Shown: positions 12,505 to 21,961 of the stretch, in pieces
How the letters are laid out: every line of letters begins with the position of its first letter
Position numbering within the stretch: position 1 is the first letter of the stretch
Assembly: GCF_041021895.1 (NCBI RefSeq)
Contig: NZ_CP157428.1
Location: 558,001 to 622,000 of the forward strand
DNA: 64,000 nucleotides
Direction of reading: 5' to 3'
Source of the DNA: Acinetobacter sp. XH1741
GTDB lineage: Bacteria; Pseudomonadota; Gammaproteobacteria; Pseudomonadales; Moraxellaceae
Program-made: the position numbers and the translations under genes
Notes under the pieces: generated by a model
Seen by the model: only the letters and a program-made list of their open reading frames with translations
Told to the model about the DNA's origin: nothing
The model's database searches: none

Positions 12505-12534
12505 TAAAAAAGCCCTCAAGTGAGGGCTTTTTTC
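12505..12534 (-). terminator. Terminator of the ribF-ileS-lspA-fkpB operon
   Basis: AGCCCTCA (12511-12518) pairs with TGAGGGCT (12521-12528). On the minus strand it is followed by a T-run (the A-run at 12505-12511), directly after the fkpB stop. Confidence 0.8.
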
Positions 12535-12535
12535 G

Positions 12536-13018
12536 TTACATCAATTTAATGCCTTGCTGGCCAGCAGGGGTTACTTTGAATATTTCTACTTCAAAAGTAA
12601 TATTTTTCCCTGCAAGCGGATGGTTAAAATCAATTTCAGTAATATCATCATTCACTGATTTTACGACACCGAATAAGGTGGTCTTTGCCTTATCTTCAAA
12701 TTCAATCATATGACCAGGAATAGGTCTTTGCTCGAATTTAACGGTATCAAAAGTTTGAATATTTTCAGGATTCCATGGTCCAAATGCATCTTCTGGTGGA
12801 AGATGTACTGTACGGCGGTCGCCTGCACGTAAACCAAATAATGCTTTTTCAAAACCTGGTAAAAGGTTTCCATCACCAATGGTCAAACTAACAGGCTCTT
12901 CACGACTACGTGTATTGTCAATTTCTACGCCATTTTCAAGAGCAACAGAAAAGTGTAAGTCGACTTTAGAACCGTCAGTAATACGAATTTCTTCATTAGG
13001 TTGAATAATTTCGGTCAT
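12536..13018 (-). CDS. fkpB: FKBP-type peptidyl-prolyl isomerase, SlpA/FkpB group
   Basis: 160 aa from the ATG at 13018, one base after the lspA stop; a second in-frame ATG at 13027 would overlap lspA by eight bases and is an alternative. The FKBP domain comes first (VDLHFSVALENGVEIDNTR, LTIGDGNLLPGFEKALFGLRAG), with the IF (insert-in-flap) chaperone domain characteristic of SlyD/SlpA in the middle (about residues 70-130, PPEDAFGPWNPENIQTF). There is no signal peptide and it lacks the His-rich metal tail of SlyD. It is a cytoplasmic prolyl isomerase/chaperone. Last gene of ribF-ileS-lspA-fkpB, an order conserved in many proteobacteria. Confidence 0.9.
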   Translation of the reverse strand: MTEIIQPNEEIRITDGSKVDLHFSVALENGVEIDNTRSREEPVSLTIGDGNLLPGFEKALFGLRAGDRRTVHLPPEDAFGPWNPENIQTFDTVKFEQRPIPGHMIEFEDKAKTTLFGVVKSVNDDITEIDFNHPLAGKNITFEVEIFKVTPAGQQGIKLM

Positions 13019-13019
13019 A

Positions 13020-13550
13020 TTATGCATCCGAATTTTTAGGTCTTTGCTTTTCAAGGAAAAATGTATCGATGAGTAGCAAAATGGTACCTAGAGTAATGGC
13101 ACTGTCCGCAATATTAAAAGCTGGAAAGTGATGATTTTGGTAATAAACATGAATGAAATCGACCACATACCCTAAAGTAATACGGTCAATTAAATTACCT
13201 AATGCTCCACCTAAAATTAAAGCGATGGCTACAGGTAGCACCACCATTTTTTTAGGCATACGTAGCAACCAAAATACAAAAAGTATTGAAACTAAGCCTG
13301 CCAAAGATGTGAAGAAATAGCGTTGCCATCCTCCGGCATCAGATAAAAAGCTAAAAGCTGCACCATAGTTATGTAATAGTGTCCAGTTTAAAAATGGGAG
13401 CACAGGTACAGGATCTGCATAGTTCAGATGTGTACTCGCAATCCATTTTGTCCATTGATCCAACACAATGGCAAGGACAGAAAGTCCAAGCCAAATGAGG
13501 TTGTGTGGATAAAACTGGAATAAGCCTTTTTTAGCTTGTGAATTAGGCAT
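13020..13550 (-). CDS. lspA: Lipoprotein signal peptidase (signal peptidase II)
   Basis: 176 aa, four transmembrane helices. It cleaves the signal peptide of diacylglyceryl-modified prolipoproteins in the inner membrane. The two catalytic aspartates sit in the conserved [16 protein letters not shown] (about residues 119-134, family motif NxxDR) and [11 protein letters not shown] (about 145-155). N-terminal LDQWTKW and the NYGAAFSFL block also match. Its start overlaps the ileS stop by eight bases, so translation is likely coupled. Its product would process the lipoproteins encoded in this window (wza, the SsuA-like lipoprotein and the small ones). Confidence 0.96.
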   Translation of the reverse strand: MPNSQAKKGLFQFYPHNLIWLGLSVLAIVLDQWTKWIASTHLNYADPVPVLPFLNWTLLHNYGAAFSFLSDAGGWQRYFFTSLAGLVSILFVFWLLRMPKKMVVLPVAIALILGGALGNLIDRITLGYVVDFIHVYYQNHHFPAFNIADSAITLGTILLLIDTFFLEKQRPKNSDA

Positions 13551-16380
13551 ATTTTCTCACTTCGCCACGACCAGTGACGTTCACAATACAACGACCACAT
13601 AAACCAGGATGATCGGCGTGTGTATTTACATCTGGAAGGACATGCCAGCAACGTGCACATTTTTCACCTTCAGCTGCAGATATTTGTACACGTAAGCCTT
13701 CCATTTCAGTTGCTTCACCTTTATCAGCAAATGGATGTACTACGACTTGTGACGTAATAAGAACGAAACGGAGTTCATCAGCCAGTTGGTTTAAAACTGT
13801 TTGTAATGATTCATTTGCCCAAAGTTCAACTTTGGCTGAAAGATTACTACCGACAAGTTTAGCGTTACGAGCTGCTTCAATCTGTTTATTTACTGCAGAT
13901 TTTACGCTAATCAATGTTTGCCAATCTTCTTCAGAAAGTAAGTTTGCTTTTGATGAAACAGGTAGGTCATACCATTCTGAAGTAAACACATATTTCTCAG
14001 TTTGTTCTGGAATAAGTGGCCATGCTTCTTGAGCGGTAAAGCTTAAGATTGGACTCATCCAGCGAACAAAGGCTTGAACGATATGGTAAAGCGCTGTTTG
14101 TGCAGAACGACGTGCTTGTGAGTCAGCCTTAGTGGTGTATTGACGGTCTTTGATGATGTCTAGGTAGAAACCACCTAAATCATTAATACAGAAGCTTGTT
14201 AATGCATTACACACGACATGGAAGTTCATTTCTTCATATGCAGTAATAATGGTTTGTTGTACTTCGTTCGCACGTTGCAAGATGTATTGATCAAGAGCGA
14301 TAAGGTCATCTACTGCTAAAGCATCTGTACTTGGTTTGAAACCATTTAGGTTCGCAAGCAAGAAGCGTAGCGTATTACGAATACGACGGTAGCTATCACT
14401 TACGCGGCTAAAGATTTCTTTAGATGCTGCAATTTCATAGCGATAGTCACTAGACGCTACATATAAACGTAAACCGTCAGCACCAAGCTGTTTGATGATT
14501 TCTTCAAGCGGAATATAGTTGCCTAAAGACTTCGACAATTTACGACCATTTTCATCAACTGTAAAACCATGTGTTAGCAAGGCTTTATATGGCGCACGAT
14601 TGTGAATCGCCATAGAAGTTAATAAAGAAGATTGGAACCAGCCACGGTGTTGGTCTGAACCTTCTAAATATAAGTCAGCAGGGCTTTCTAATTCCTCACG
14701 TTGCTCAAGTACAGCGTAATGCGTTGTACCAGAGTCGAACCATACATCGAGTGTATCGCGAACAGCATTATATTGTTCAGCATCTTCACCAATGAAGTCT
14801 TTGGCTTCACGTTTGAACCATGCTTCGATGCCTTCTTGTTCGATAAGTTTGGCAACTTCTTCGATGAGTTCAGGCGTACGAGGGTGTAATTCATTCGTAT
14901 CTTTATGAACGAAGAATGGGATAGGAACACCCCAAGTACGTTGACGTGAAATACACCAGTCTGGACGACCTTCGATCATTGACTCAATACGGTTTTTACC
15001 CCAGTTCGGTACAAACTCAATATCGTTCTCGATCGCATTAAGCGCCCCTTCACGTAAACCTTTTTGATCCATGCTAATGAACCATTGTGGTGTAGCACGG
15101 AAAATAATTGGAGTCTTGTGGCGCCAGCAGTGTGGATAGCTATGTTTAATTGGTTGATGAGCCCATAAGCGACCTACAGCACCCAAAGCTTCAATAATCT
15201 TTGGATTGGCTTTATAGATATGCTCGCCAGCAAAAATTGGCGCGGTTGGTAAATAAACCCCGTTACCGCCCACTGGGTTTTCAACTTTAAGGTTATATTG
15301 AAGGCCTACTTTATAGTCGTCTGCACCGTGGCCAGGGGCTGTGTGTACGGCACCTGTACCGCTGGTTGCGATAACGTGTTCACCTAAAATAACCGGAACT
15401 TGACGATCGGTAAGTAAAGGATGTTGTAGTGTAAGGTTTTCAAGAGCCGAACCAGTAAAATCAGCTAAAACAACTGGATTTTCGAGCTTATAACGCTCAA
15501 TTGCAGAAGCAACTAGATCTTTAGCAAGAATGAAGTTTTGCTTGCCGCGTTCAGTTGTTACTTGTACCAATTGATATTCAATTTCGGCATGCAAAGCAAC
15601 AGCTTGGTTGGCTGGTAATGTCCACGGTGTAGTAGTCCAGATCACGATATCAGTTGGATCTTGAACGTCTACATTTACACGAGCGCTTAAGTCTTTTAGA
15701 TCGACTACGCCAAAACCAACGTCAATTGCGTCAGATTTTTTATCTTCGTATTCCACTTCAGCTTCAGCAAGTGCTGAACCACAGTCCATACACCAGTTCA
15801 CTGGCTTTAAGCCTGGCTGAATATGGCCATTTTTCTGAATTAAACCTAAAGCACGAACGATATCGGCTTCTTGTTTGTAATTCATGGTGAGGTAAGGATT
15901 ATCCCAGTCACCTAAAATGCCAAGACGTTTAAAGTCTGTGCGCTGTAAATCAATTTGTTTTAGAGCATATTCACGGCAAAGCTTACGGAAAGTCGCAGCG
16001 TCAACTTTTTCGCCGACTTTACCTACTTTTTCTTCAACTTTTAGCTCAATTGGCAAGCCATGACAGTCCCAACCTGGCACATATGGTGCATCGAAACCTG
16101 CCAACGTACGGCTTTTCACGATCACATCTTTTAAGACTTTATTGACTGCGTGACCTAAGTGAATTGTACCGTTCGCATATGGAGGGCCATCATGCAAAAT
16201 ATATTTTTTCTTGCCAATACGCGATGCACGAATCTGCTGATAAATGTTGTCGGTATACCACTCTTCTAACCATTTCACTTCACGTACTGCCAAATTTGCT
16301 TTCATTGCAAATTGAGTATCCGGCAGGTTTAGCGTGGCTTTGTAGTCCACTGCATTTTCAGTAGTTTGCTTATCGCTCAT
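13543..16380 (-). CDS. ileS: Isoleucyl-tRNA synthetase
   Basis: 945 aa, full length for the bacterial type. It charges tRNA-Ile with isoleucine. Class I signature motifs are seen as HLGH (residues 74-77, in [12 protein letters not shown]) and KLSKS ([17 protein letters not shown], near residue 605). The CP1 editing domain has the block [13 protein letters not shown], and the zinc ribbon at the C-terminus has CARCWHVLP and CGRCIVNV. The ending KCARCW...CGRC marks the IleS type without the long mupirocin-resistant extension. Second gene of the ribF-ileS-lspA-fkpB operon. Confidence 0.98.
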   Translation of the reverse strand: MSDKQTTENAVDYKATLNLPDTQFAMKANLAVREVKWLEEWYTDNIYQQIRASRIGKKKYILHDGPPYANGTIHLGHAVNKVLKDVIVKSRTLAGFDAPYVPGWDCHGLPIELKVEEKVGKVGEKVDAATFRKLCREYALKQIDLQRTDFKRLGILGDWDNPYLTMNYKQEADIVRALGLIQKNGHIQPGLKPVNWCMDCGSALAEAEVEYEDKKSDAIDVGFGVVDLKDLSARVNVDVQDPTDIVIWTTTPWTLPANQAVALHAEIEYQLVQVTTERGKQNFILAKDLVASAIERYKLENPVVLADFTGSALENLTLQHPLLTDRQVPVILGEHVIATSGTGAVHTAPGHGADDYKVGLQYNLKVENPVGGNGVYLPTAPIFAGEHIYKANPKIIEALGAVGRLWAHQPIKHSYPHCWRHKTPIIFRATPQWFISMDQKGLREGALNAIENDIEFVPNWGKNRIESMIEGRPDWCISRQRTWGVPIPFFVHKDTNELHPRTPELIEEVAKLIEQEGIEAWFKREAKDFIGEDAEQYNAVRDTLDVWFDSGTTHYAVLEQREELESPADLYLEGSDQHRGWFQSSLLTSMAIHNRAPYKALLTHGFTVDENGRKLSKSLGNYIPLEEIIKQLGADGLRLYVASSDYRYEIAASKEIFSRVSDSYRRIRNTLRFLLANLNGFKPSTDALAVDDLIALDQYILQRANEVQQTIITAYEEMNFHVVCNALTSFCINDLGGFYLDIIKDRQYTTKADSQARRSAQTALYHIVQAFVRWMSPILSFTAQEAWPLIPEQTEKYVFTSEWYDLPVSSKANLLSEEDWQTLISVKSAVNKQIEAARNAKLVGSNLSAKVELWANESLQTVLNQLADELRFVLITSQVVVHPFADKGEATEMEGLRVQISAAEGEKCARCWHVLPDVNTHADHPGLCGRCIVNVTGRGEVRKYA

Positions 16381-16441
16381 GCAAGTTGTCTTCCAGTTTA
16401 ATCAGCTTGGGAGCCGACATGTTTTACAATCAAAATTCGAA

Positions 16442-17443
16442 TTAAAAAGGAAATTGTGTCGTGTCGTTACGATATTGTCGTAATTGTTGCACGTCATTAT
16501 CAATTCCTGCCTTAAGTGCCTCAAGCGAAGGGTAGTTCAATTCACCATGAAGATAGTGAAGAAAAGTCACCCGCATAAATAAGCCATACAGATTAGCAGA
16601 AACATCAGGGAAATGTACTTCTAATCTCCACTCCGGATGTTCTTGCTGAATGGCAGGACGAGTACCGACATGACCTGCACCATAGAGGCTATTTTCATGA
16701 TATCCGGCAATTCCTGGTTTTTCAGGCGAGTCCTGAAGCACTTTTTGAGTTAGTGAAGTTGTTTCGCAAATCACTTCAACGCCATAAATACCATTTAAAC
16801 AAGGCTTATGGCGGTTGAGACGAACATTAATGGTTGGAAAATCCAGAGTTCGTCCAATCTGGTCTCCATATTGAACACGTCCGGTAATACTGTATGGACG
16901 GCCTAATAATTTAGCAGCTAAGGCAAGATTTCCTACCTGAAGCACTTGGCGAATACGAGTTGAACTGACGCGTTCACCTTCGAATTCAACCGTATGTAAA
17001 TTTGTGACTTGAAAGCCGTAATTTTTTAGGAATTCGCTGTTACCTTGACGGTCTTTGCCGAAATGGAAGTCATCTCCTAAAACCAAAGCTTGAGCATTTA
17101 ATTTGTCTTTTAATAAATCTGCAAATGCAGACGCGCTCATACTACGGAAATGCTGATCAAATTTAGCAACCGCAATGTAGTCAACTCCAAGCTCGGCTAG
17201 GTATTCGACCTTTTCCCGTAATGAGTTAATACGAGGAGGAGCATCGTAGCCTTTAAAAAACTCAAGCGGTTGGGGCTCAAAAATCATGACCAATGTTTTT
17301 AAGCCTTGTGCTGCAGCAATTTTTTTGAGTTGAGCAATCATCGCTTGGTGACCTAAGTGGACACCATCAAAATTACCAATCGTTACCGCTGTTTGCGGCA
17401 ACTGGAAATTGGGCGATAACGCATTAAGACGAAGCAGTTTCAT
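16442..17443 (-). CDS. ribF: Bifunctional riboflavin kinase / FAD synthetase
   Basis: 333 aa. It converts riboflavin to FMN and then FAD in the cytoplasm. The N-terminal adenylyltransferase domain has TIGNFDGVHLGHQAMI (residues 21-36), LGDDFHFGKDR and the SSTRIRQ loop (about 160-166). The C-terminal flavokinase domain has GRVQYGDQIGRTLDFPTINV (about residues 188-207) and the catalytic region NGIYGVEV. First gene of the operon; 61 bases separate it from ileS. FAD/FMN supply is relevant to the SsuD and DesC flavoenzymes in the window only in a general sense. Confidence 0.96.
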   Translation of the reverse strand: MKLLRLNALSPNFQLPQTAVTIGNFDGVHLGHQAMIAQLKKIAAAQGLKTLVMIFEPQPLEFFKGYDAPPRINSLREKVEYLAELGVDYIAVAKFDQHFRSMSASAFADLLKDKLNAQALVLGDDFHFGKDRQGNSEFLKNYGFQVTNLHTVEFEGERVSSTRIRQVLQVGNLALAAKLLGRPYSITGRVQYGDQIGRTLDFPTINVRLNRHKPCLNGIYGVEVICETTSLTQKVLQDSPEKPGIAGYHENSLYGAGHVGTRPAIQQEHPEWRLEVHFPDVSANLYGLFMRVTFLHYLHGELNYPSLEALKAGIDNDVQQLRQYRNDTTQFPF

Positions 17444-17651
17444 GAACTTAAAATATGGCTATTTTTGCAAGGGCTATATATTGCCATATTCTCACAGATT
17501 CGTCTTGTTGTTGTGTTTTTACTCAGGTATTTTTCAATATGAATATCTTTTATATCTAAAATATTGATGAATTAAATAAAAATAAATCAATTTTTCTTAT
17601 TATTAATTTGCCCTACTATAGCTTCATCCACTCTTTGAATAGAGACTCAAG

Positions 17652-18785
17652 ATGAAAAGACCCTTTTACCAATTAAATCAAAGTAAAGATGTTATACGGC
17701 ATTTTACCCCAAATTGGTTTACAGCAACTATGGGTACGGGGGTGGTCAGCATGATTTTAATTCAGCTGCCATTTGCCAAAACATTTTTATTTATGTTGGC
17801 GACGCTGTTATGGCAATTCAATATTGTCCTATTTAGTGTTTTTTCAGCACTCTATTTATTGCGGTGGTTCCTTTTCCCACATGAAGCAAAGCAAATCTTT
17901 AATCATCCAAATATGAGCTTGTTTTTAGGGGCGATCCCGATGGGGCTTGCAACTATATTGAATGGTTTCTTAAGCTTTGGCATCGGGCTTTACGGTGAAG
18001 TGGCAATCCATATTGCTCAAACTTTATGGTATATCGATGTCTTTTTAGCTTTAGCCATTGCTTGGATTATACCGTTTTGCATGTTTAGCCGTCAGAACCA
18101 TCAACTACATACCATGACCGCAATTTGGTTGTTACCTGTAGTTGCATGCGAAGTGGCTGCAAGCTCTGTGGGCATGTTGGTTGCACATTTACCAGCAGAT
18201 TTACACAGCTTTCATTTATTAATGGCGGGCTACGTACTTTGGGGAATCTCTGTTTTACCTGCATTCGCTATTTTGACGATTTTAATGTTGCGTATGGCTT
18301 TGCACCAGTTACCAGAAAAAGAAGTGGCGATTTCTAGCTGGCTGTCTTTAGGTCCAATTGGCACAGGTGCTTTAGGTCTATTGTTGCTAGGTGAACAGGC
18401 ACAAAGAGTGGTTGTACATGTCGGTTTTCCTCAATTTGCCAATGTTTTTCAAGCGCTAGGTGTTGTAGGTAGCCTTGTACTATTAGGCTTTGGGCTATGG
18501 TGGCTTGGTCTTGCGATTTTAACAACGCTTCGTCATGCAAAGACAGGTATTCCATTTAATTTAGGTTGGTGGGGCTTAACCTTTCCACTTGGCGTATTTA
18601 TTTTGGCTTTATTTAACTTAAGTCATCAAGTTGAAATCGTATTTTTACAATACGCTGCTGTAGCATTGAGTATTTTATTGCTGGTGATGTGGAGCGTTGT
18701 AATGAAGAAAACCTTAGCTGGAGCTTATAGCGGTCAACTGTTCTTCTCTCCATGTTTAATTGCTTTACAACAAAAAATGCAGTAG
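17652..18785 (+). CDS. TDT-family transporter (TehA/SSU1/Mae1-like)
   Basis: 377 aa with about ten transmembrane helices. It begins with the conserved HFTPNWFTATMGTGVVSMIL segment of the tellurite-resistance/dicarboxylate transporter family (voltage-dependent anion channel fold). Members export sulfite (SSU1), take up malate (Mae1) or are anion channels (SLAC1/TehA); the pore Phe region cannot be assigned reliably by eye. It sits 2.8 kb from the alkanesulfonate genes, whose metabolism releases sulfite, so sulfite export is an attractive but unproven role. Monocistronic, divergent from ribF. Confidence 0.82.
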   Translation: MKRPFYQLNQSKDVIRHFTPNWFTATMGTGVVSMILIQLPFAKTFLFMLATLLWQFNIVLFSVFSALYLLRWFLFPHEAKQIFNHPNMSLFLGAIPMGLATILNGFLSFGIGLYGEVAIHIAQTLWYIDVFLALAIAWIIPFCMFSRQNHQLHTMTAIWLLPVVACEVAASSVGMLVAHLPADLHSFHLLMAGYVLWGISVLPAFAILTILMLRMALHQLPEKEVAISSWLSLGPIGTGALGLLLLGEQAQRVVVHVGFPQFANVFQALGVVGSLVLLGFGLWWLGLAILTTLRHAKTGIPFNLGWWGLTFPLGVFILALFNLSHQVEIVFLQYAAVALSILLLVMWSVVMKKTLAGAYSGQLFFSPCLIALQQKMQ

Positions 18786-18866
18786 TTGTTAAAAGGTGCA
18801 AAAAAGCTTTTGCACCTGATTTATACTTATTTTCTAATTTATTAATCTTGAATTGAGCCTTTTTGA

Positions 18867-19433
18867 ATGAACAAAGATATCGCTTTAATTATGGCACTTC
18901 CTAATGAATCTAAAGGTTTATTTGAGCAAGCAGGCATCGAAGTTCATTACAGTGGTATCGGTAAGGTCAATGCTGCCTTTAAAGCGTTTGAAGTTATTCA
19001 AAAAACAGGGTGTAAGACTTTAATTAACTTAGGTTCGGCAGGAAGCTCTGCATTTAATCGACATGATTTGGTCGAAGTAAAAACTTTTGTACAACGTGAT
19101 ATGGATGTTTCACCACTAGGGTTTGCAGTGGGCGTAACGCCGCTAGATGATCATTTGGCTGCTGAAATTCATCTACAACCGCATTTTGCTGATTTGCCAA
19201 AAGGTATTTGTGGAACAGGTGACTCATTTGAAACGGGTCAGCCAAAAGTGGCTTGTGATGTAGTGGATATGGAAGGGTATGCCTTAGCCAAAGTTTGCCA
19301 TAAGCTAGGCGTACGCCTGATTTCCGTTAAATATATTACCGATGGCGCAGATGATACGGCGCATTTAGATTGGGAAGAAAATTTATTATTAGGTGCACAA
19401 AAGCTTTTAGCACTTTATCAAAATCATTTTTAA
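18867..19433 (+). CDS. Short MTA/SAH nucleosidase-like protein
   Basis: 188 aa, about 40 residues shorter than typical MtnN (about 230 aa). The purine-nucleoside phosphorylase-like core is present: IALIMALPNESKGLF with Glu14 aligned to the general acid/base region, INLGSAGSS, CGTGDSF, VVDMEGYALAKVCHKL with the ribose-binding Glu, and VKYITDGADD with the catalytic Asp. It would hydrolyse the glycosidic bond of methylthioadenosine, S-adenosylhomocysteine or a related nucleoside. The missing part lies between the substrate loops in the middle of the chain. Enough active-site residues remain to expect activity, but the substrate is uncertain. Confidence 0.78.
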   Translation: MNKDIALIMALPNESKGLFEQAGIEVHYSGIGKVNAAFKAFEVIQKTGCKTLINLGSAGSSAFNRHDLVEVKTFVQRDMDVSPLGFAVGVTPLDDHLAAEIHLQPHFADLPKGICGTGDSFETGQPKVACDVVDMEGYALAKVCHKLGVRLISVKYITDGADDTAHLDWEENLLLGAQKLLALYQNHF

Positions 19434-19436
19434 AAA

Positions 19437-19466
19437 AAAGATCGGCAATTTTGCCGATCTTTTTAA
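19437..19466. terminator. Bidirectional terminator between nucleosidase and TetR genes
   Basis: GATCGGCA (19440-19447) pairs with TGCCGATC (19452-19459), flanked by A-run and T-run; the genes are convergent. Confidence 0.85.
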
Positions 19467-19468
19467 TT

Positions 19469-20089
19469 TTAACGAGGCAATACGCCGTAGAGCATCAAGT
19501 GTACGGTATGTTCAATTGAGCGTTGGAACATGCTACGGTTGCGAAGCGTTTTTCCAGTTACCATTTCCATTTGAGTTGCAAAATCAGCATAGTTTTGCGT
19601 AAGCCCCCAAATGTTTAAGATTAAGAGTTCCGGATCGATATCTGGTGAAATTTTTCCTTCTTCTTGCCAAGTTTGAATAACCTTTGCTTTGCGTTTAAAT
19701 AGCTTTTTCAAAGGTCCTTTCAATATAGGCAAAATGTGCGGTGCCCCTTGAATAATTTCTAGCGCAAATAGTCGAGAAGCTTTGGGTTGGCTACGAGAAA
19801 GTTCGATTTTTTGAATTAAATAATGAGATAAGGCTTCGGCTGGTTCTAACTCAGCTTCTAAGGTTTGTAAGGGGGCTAGCCATTTTTGCAAAACGGTGGT
19901 GAGCACTTCCACATATAAAGACTCTTTATTTTCATAGTAATAGAAAATATTCGACTTATGCATGTCAGCGAGTTGGGCAATTTCATCCAGACTTGCGCCA
20001 GTGAACCCATATAGTGAAAACACATCAAGGGCGGCAGCAAGAAGCTGATTGCGCTTTTGGGTACTCTTCTTTTGTTCCATTTGCTGCAT
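19469..20089 (-). CDS. TetR-family regulator, RutR-like
   Basis: 206 aa. The N-terminal helix-turn-helix is RNQLLAAALDVFSLYGFTGASLDEIAQLADMHKSNIFYYYENKESLYVEVL. The C-terminal half, with WLAPLQTL, SRSQPKASRLFALEIIQGAPH and NIWGLTQNYADFATQMEMVTGKTL, closely follows E. coli RutR, the uracil/thymine-responsive regulator of pyrimidine catabolism. No rut genes are nearby. The neighbours are the alkanesulfonate operon, whose first genes lie on the same strand upstream, so the target is unclear. Pyrimidine sensing is a family-based inference. Confidence 0.8.
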   Translation of the reverse strand: MQQMEQKKSTQKRNQLLAAALDVFSLYGFTGASLDEIAQLADMHKSNIFYYYENKESLYVEVLTTVLQKWLAPLQTLEAELEPAEALSHYLIQKIELSRSQPKASRLFALEIIQGAPHILPILKGPLKKLFKRKAKVIQTWQEEGKISPDIDPELLILNIWGLTQNYADFATQMEMVTGKTLRNRSMFQRSIEHTVHLMLYGVLPR

Positions 20090-20264
20090 AAATTAAAAAG
20101 ATAGTGTTTCCATTGTAAGGTAAATCGTTTGATTTGTGCACAGGTGTCTCACTTTTTTAGTGAAAAAACGGATAGTTATTTGAGCAATAGATATACTATT
20201 GTGCAAAAAATAGAGAAAATCACTAGTTTATTGTTATTCTTAAAAATATTTTTTAATCTTCGCC

Positions 20265-20300
20265 CTAAAAAAGAGCAATAAATCATCAGTTTTATTGCTC
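20265..20300 (-). terminator. Terminator of the alkanesulfonate operon
   Basis: GAGCAATAAA (20273-20282) pairs with TTTATTGCTC (20291-20300); on the minus strand a run of T follows (the A-run at 20267-20272). It lies 50 bases beyond the ssuB stop. Confidence 0.8.
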
Positions 20301-20349
20301 GTTAATTGTGCTTTTTTCTTTTGAATGGTTCTCATTACTTATCGCAGCC

Positions 20350-21150
20350 TTAAGTTGCTAAAACCGCGTCGAGTACTTGTTGTTCGAGCTGAGCAAAAGT
20401 TATGCTTTTTTTACGCGGGCGTGGCAAATTAACTTGGAAACTTTGAGCAATTTGGCCTTTATCTAATAGGATAATACGGTCAGCTAATTGCACTGCTTCA
20501 CTCACATCGTGTGTGACCAAAATGGCAGTAAAACCTTGCTCTTTCCATAAACGTTCAATTAAGCTTTGCATCTCAAGACGAGTTAGTGCGTCTAATGCGC
20601 CTAAAGGTTCATCTAGCAACAAAATGCGTGGCGTATGAGACAGAGCGCGTGCTAAGGCTGTACGCTGGCGTTGGCCCCCTGATAGTTGTGAAGGCCATTG
20701 TCCCGATTTTTCTTTTAAGCCGACTTTTTCGAGTAATTCTTCTGCTAAAGCATGTTGGGCTTTAGGTAAACCTAGTTGAACATTTTGAAGAATATTTCTC
20801 CAAGGAAGTAAACGTGGGTCTTGGAACATGACTCGAATATCATCGTTAGTAATGCCTTCACGCAAATGTCGGGCAGATTTAAATTTGATCTCTCCAAAAC
20901 TGGCTTTTTCAAGTTGGGCAATTAGACGTAATAGGGTACTTTTGCCACAACCACTGCGACCAACAATCGCTAAAAACTCGCCCGGTTGAATATGAAGGTC
21001 AAGATCTTCAAGGACCTTTACCTCGCCATAGAATTTATAAAGTTGTTCAATCAGAATTTCTGCGCCTACAACAGGCTCTTGTGATTCTGTACGGTTTTCT
21101 GGAATGAGCTCTACGTCATTCTGATTAATATTTAAATTCAGATTTGTCAT
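20350..21150 (-). CDS. ssuB: Aliphatic sulfonate ABC transporter ATP-binding protein
   Basis: 266 aa from the ATG at 21150, which has GGGAGCTGAAGAT in front; a longer frame from 21183 would run into ssuC. Walker [10 protein letters not shown], signature LSGGQRQR, Walker B RILLLDEP and switch His THDVSEA are all intact. Energises uptake of alkanesulfonates with SsuC and the binding proteins. The C-terminal [23 protein letters not shown] tail is typical of SsuB. Last gene of the five-gene operon. Confidence 0.93.
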   Translation of the reverse strand: MTNLNLNINQNDVELIPENRTESQEPVVGAEILIEQLYKFYGEVKVLEDLDLHIQPGEFLAIVGRSGCGKSTLLRLIAQLEKASFGEIKFKSARHLREGITNDDIRVMFQDPRLLPWRNILQNVQLGLPKAQHALAEELLEKVGLKEKSGQWPSQLSGGQRQRTALARALSHTPRILLLDEPLGALDALTRLEMQSLIERLWKEQGFTAILVTHDVSEAVQLADRIILLDKGQIAQSFQVNLPRPRKKSITFAQLEQQVLDAVLAT

Positions 21151-21163
21151 ATCTTCAGCTCCC

Positions 21164-21961
21164 TTATTTTTGATAACCAGCATGCCAACGTAGTAAATAG
21201 CGTTCTAAAACCTGTGCTAACACATCTGCTAACTTACCTAATAGGGCATAAAGAAGAATACCAACCAGCACAACATCTGTTTGTAAAAACTCTCGTGCAT
21301 TCATAGTCATATAGCCAATACCTGCTTGTGCTGAAATAGTTTCGGCTACAATGAGTAGCACCCAAACCAAGCCTAAAGCAAAGCGTAAACCGACTAAAAT
21401 AGAAGGCATCGCACCCGGTAAAATGATTTCTTTGTAGAGTTGCCAGCGAGAAAGACCATAGCTTTTACCCATCTCAATCAATTGTGGGTCGACTGAACGG
21501 ATACCGTGATAGGTATTGATATAAATAGGGAAGAAGACCCCGACTGCCACTAAGAATAATTTGGCTGTTTCATCAATACCGAACCACAAAATTACCAGTG
21601 GAATAAGCGCAAGAGCCGGAATATTACGAATCATTTGTAAGGTGGTATCGAGTAGGGTCGAGGCAAAACGCGAAGAGCCGTTTAGTAAACCCAATAGCAA
21701 ACCTAAACCGCCGCCCACCAAAAGCCCAAGCAAGGCACGACCCGCACTTACTTTGACGTGATGCCATAGTTCTCCGCTCACCAAAAGATGCCAGAAAGCA
21801 GACACCACAGCAGTAGGGGCCGGCAAAATACGACTTTCTAAAAGTCCCGAACTTGATGCAATTTGCCAAATAACCAATAAAACAATAGGAAAAATCCAAG
21901 GCAGCAAACGCTGCCCGATTTGTCTTGTTCCACGTGAAACAATGTTTACATCTTTACTCAT
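21164..21961 (-). CDS. ssuC: Aliphatic sulfonate ABC transporter permease
   Basis: 265 aa, about six transmembrane helices, BPD_transp_1 type. The EAA loop reads [35 protein letters not shown]. It forms the inner-membrane channel for sulfonates, driven by SsuB. The start overlaps the ssuD stop by four bases (ATGA). The codons for N-I-V-S-R-G-T (residues 6-12) contain a perfect 16-bp parS match (21926-21941), so this coding sequence also carries a chromosome-segregation signal. Confidence 0.93.
   Translation of the reverse strand: MSKDVNIVSRGTRQIGQRLLPWIFPIVLLVIWQIASSSGLLESRILPAPTAVVSAFWHLLVSGELWHHVKVSAGRALLGLLVGGGLGLLLGLLNGSSRFASTLLDTTLQMIRNIPALALIPLVILWFGIDETAKLFLVAVGVFFPIYINTYHGIRSVDPQLIEMGKSYGLSRWQLYKEIILPGAMPSILVGLRFALGLVWVLLIVAETISAQAGIGYMTMNAREFLQTDVVLVGILLYALLGKLADVLAQVLERYLLRWHAGYQK
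21926..21941. other. Perfect parS ParB-binding site inside ssuC
   Basis: TGTTCCACGTGAAACA matches the chromosomal parS consensus TGTTNCACGTGAAACA at every position. It lies in the first 12 codons of ssuC. Together with 4909-4940 it makes two parS sites 17 kb apart. Confidence 0.88.

Noticed and set aside
12435..12713. 92-aa plus-strand frame overlapping fkpB
   Set aside because: Mostly antisense to fkpB and crosses its terminator.
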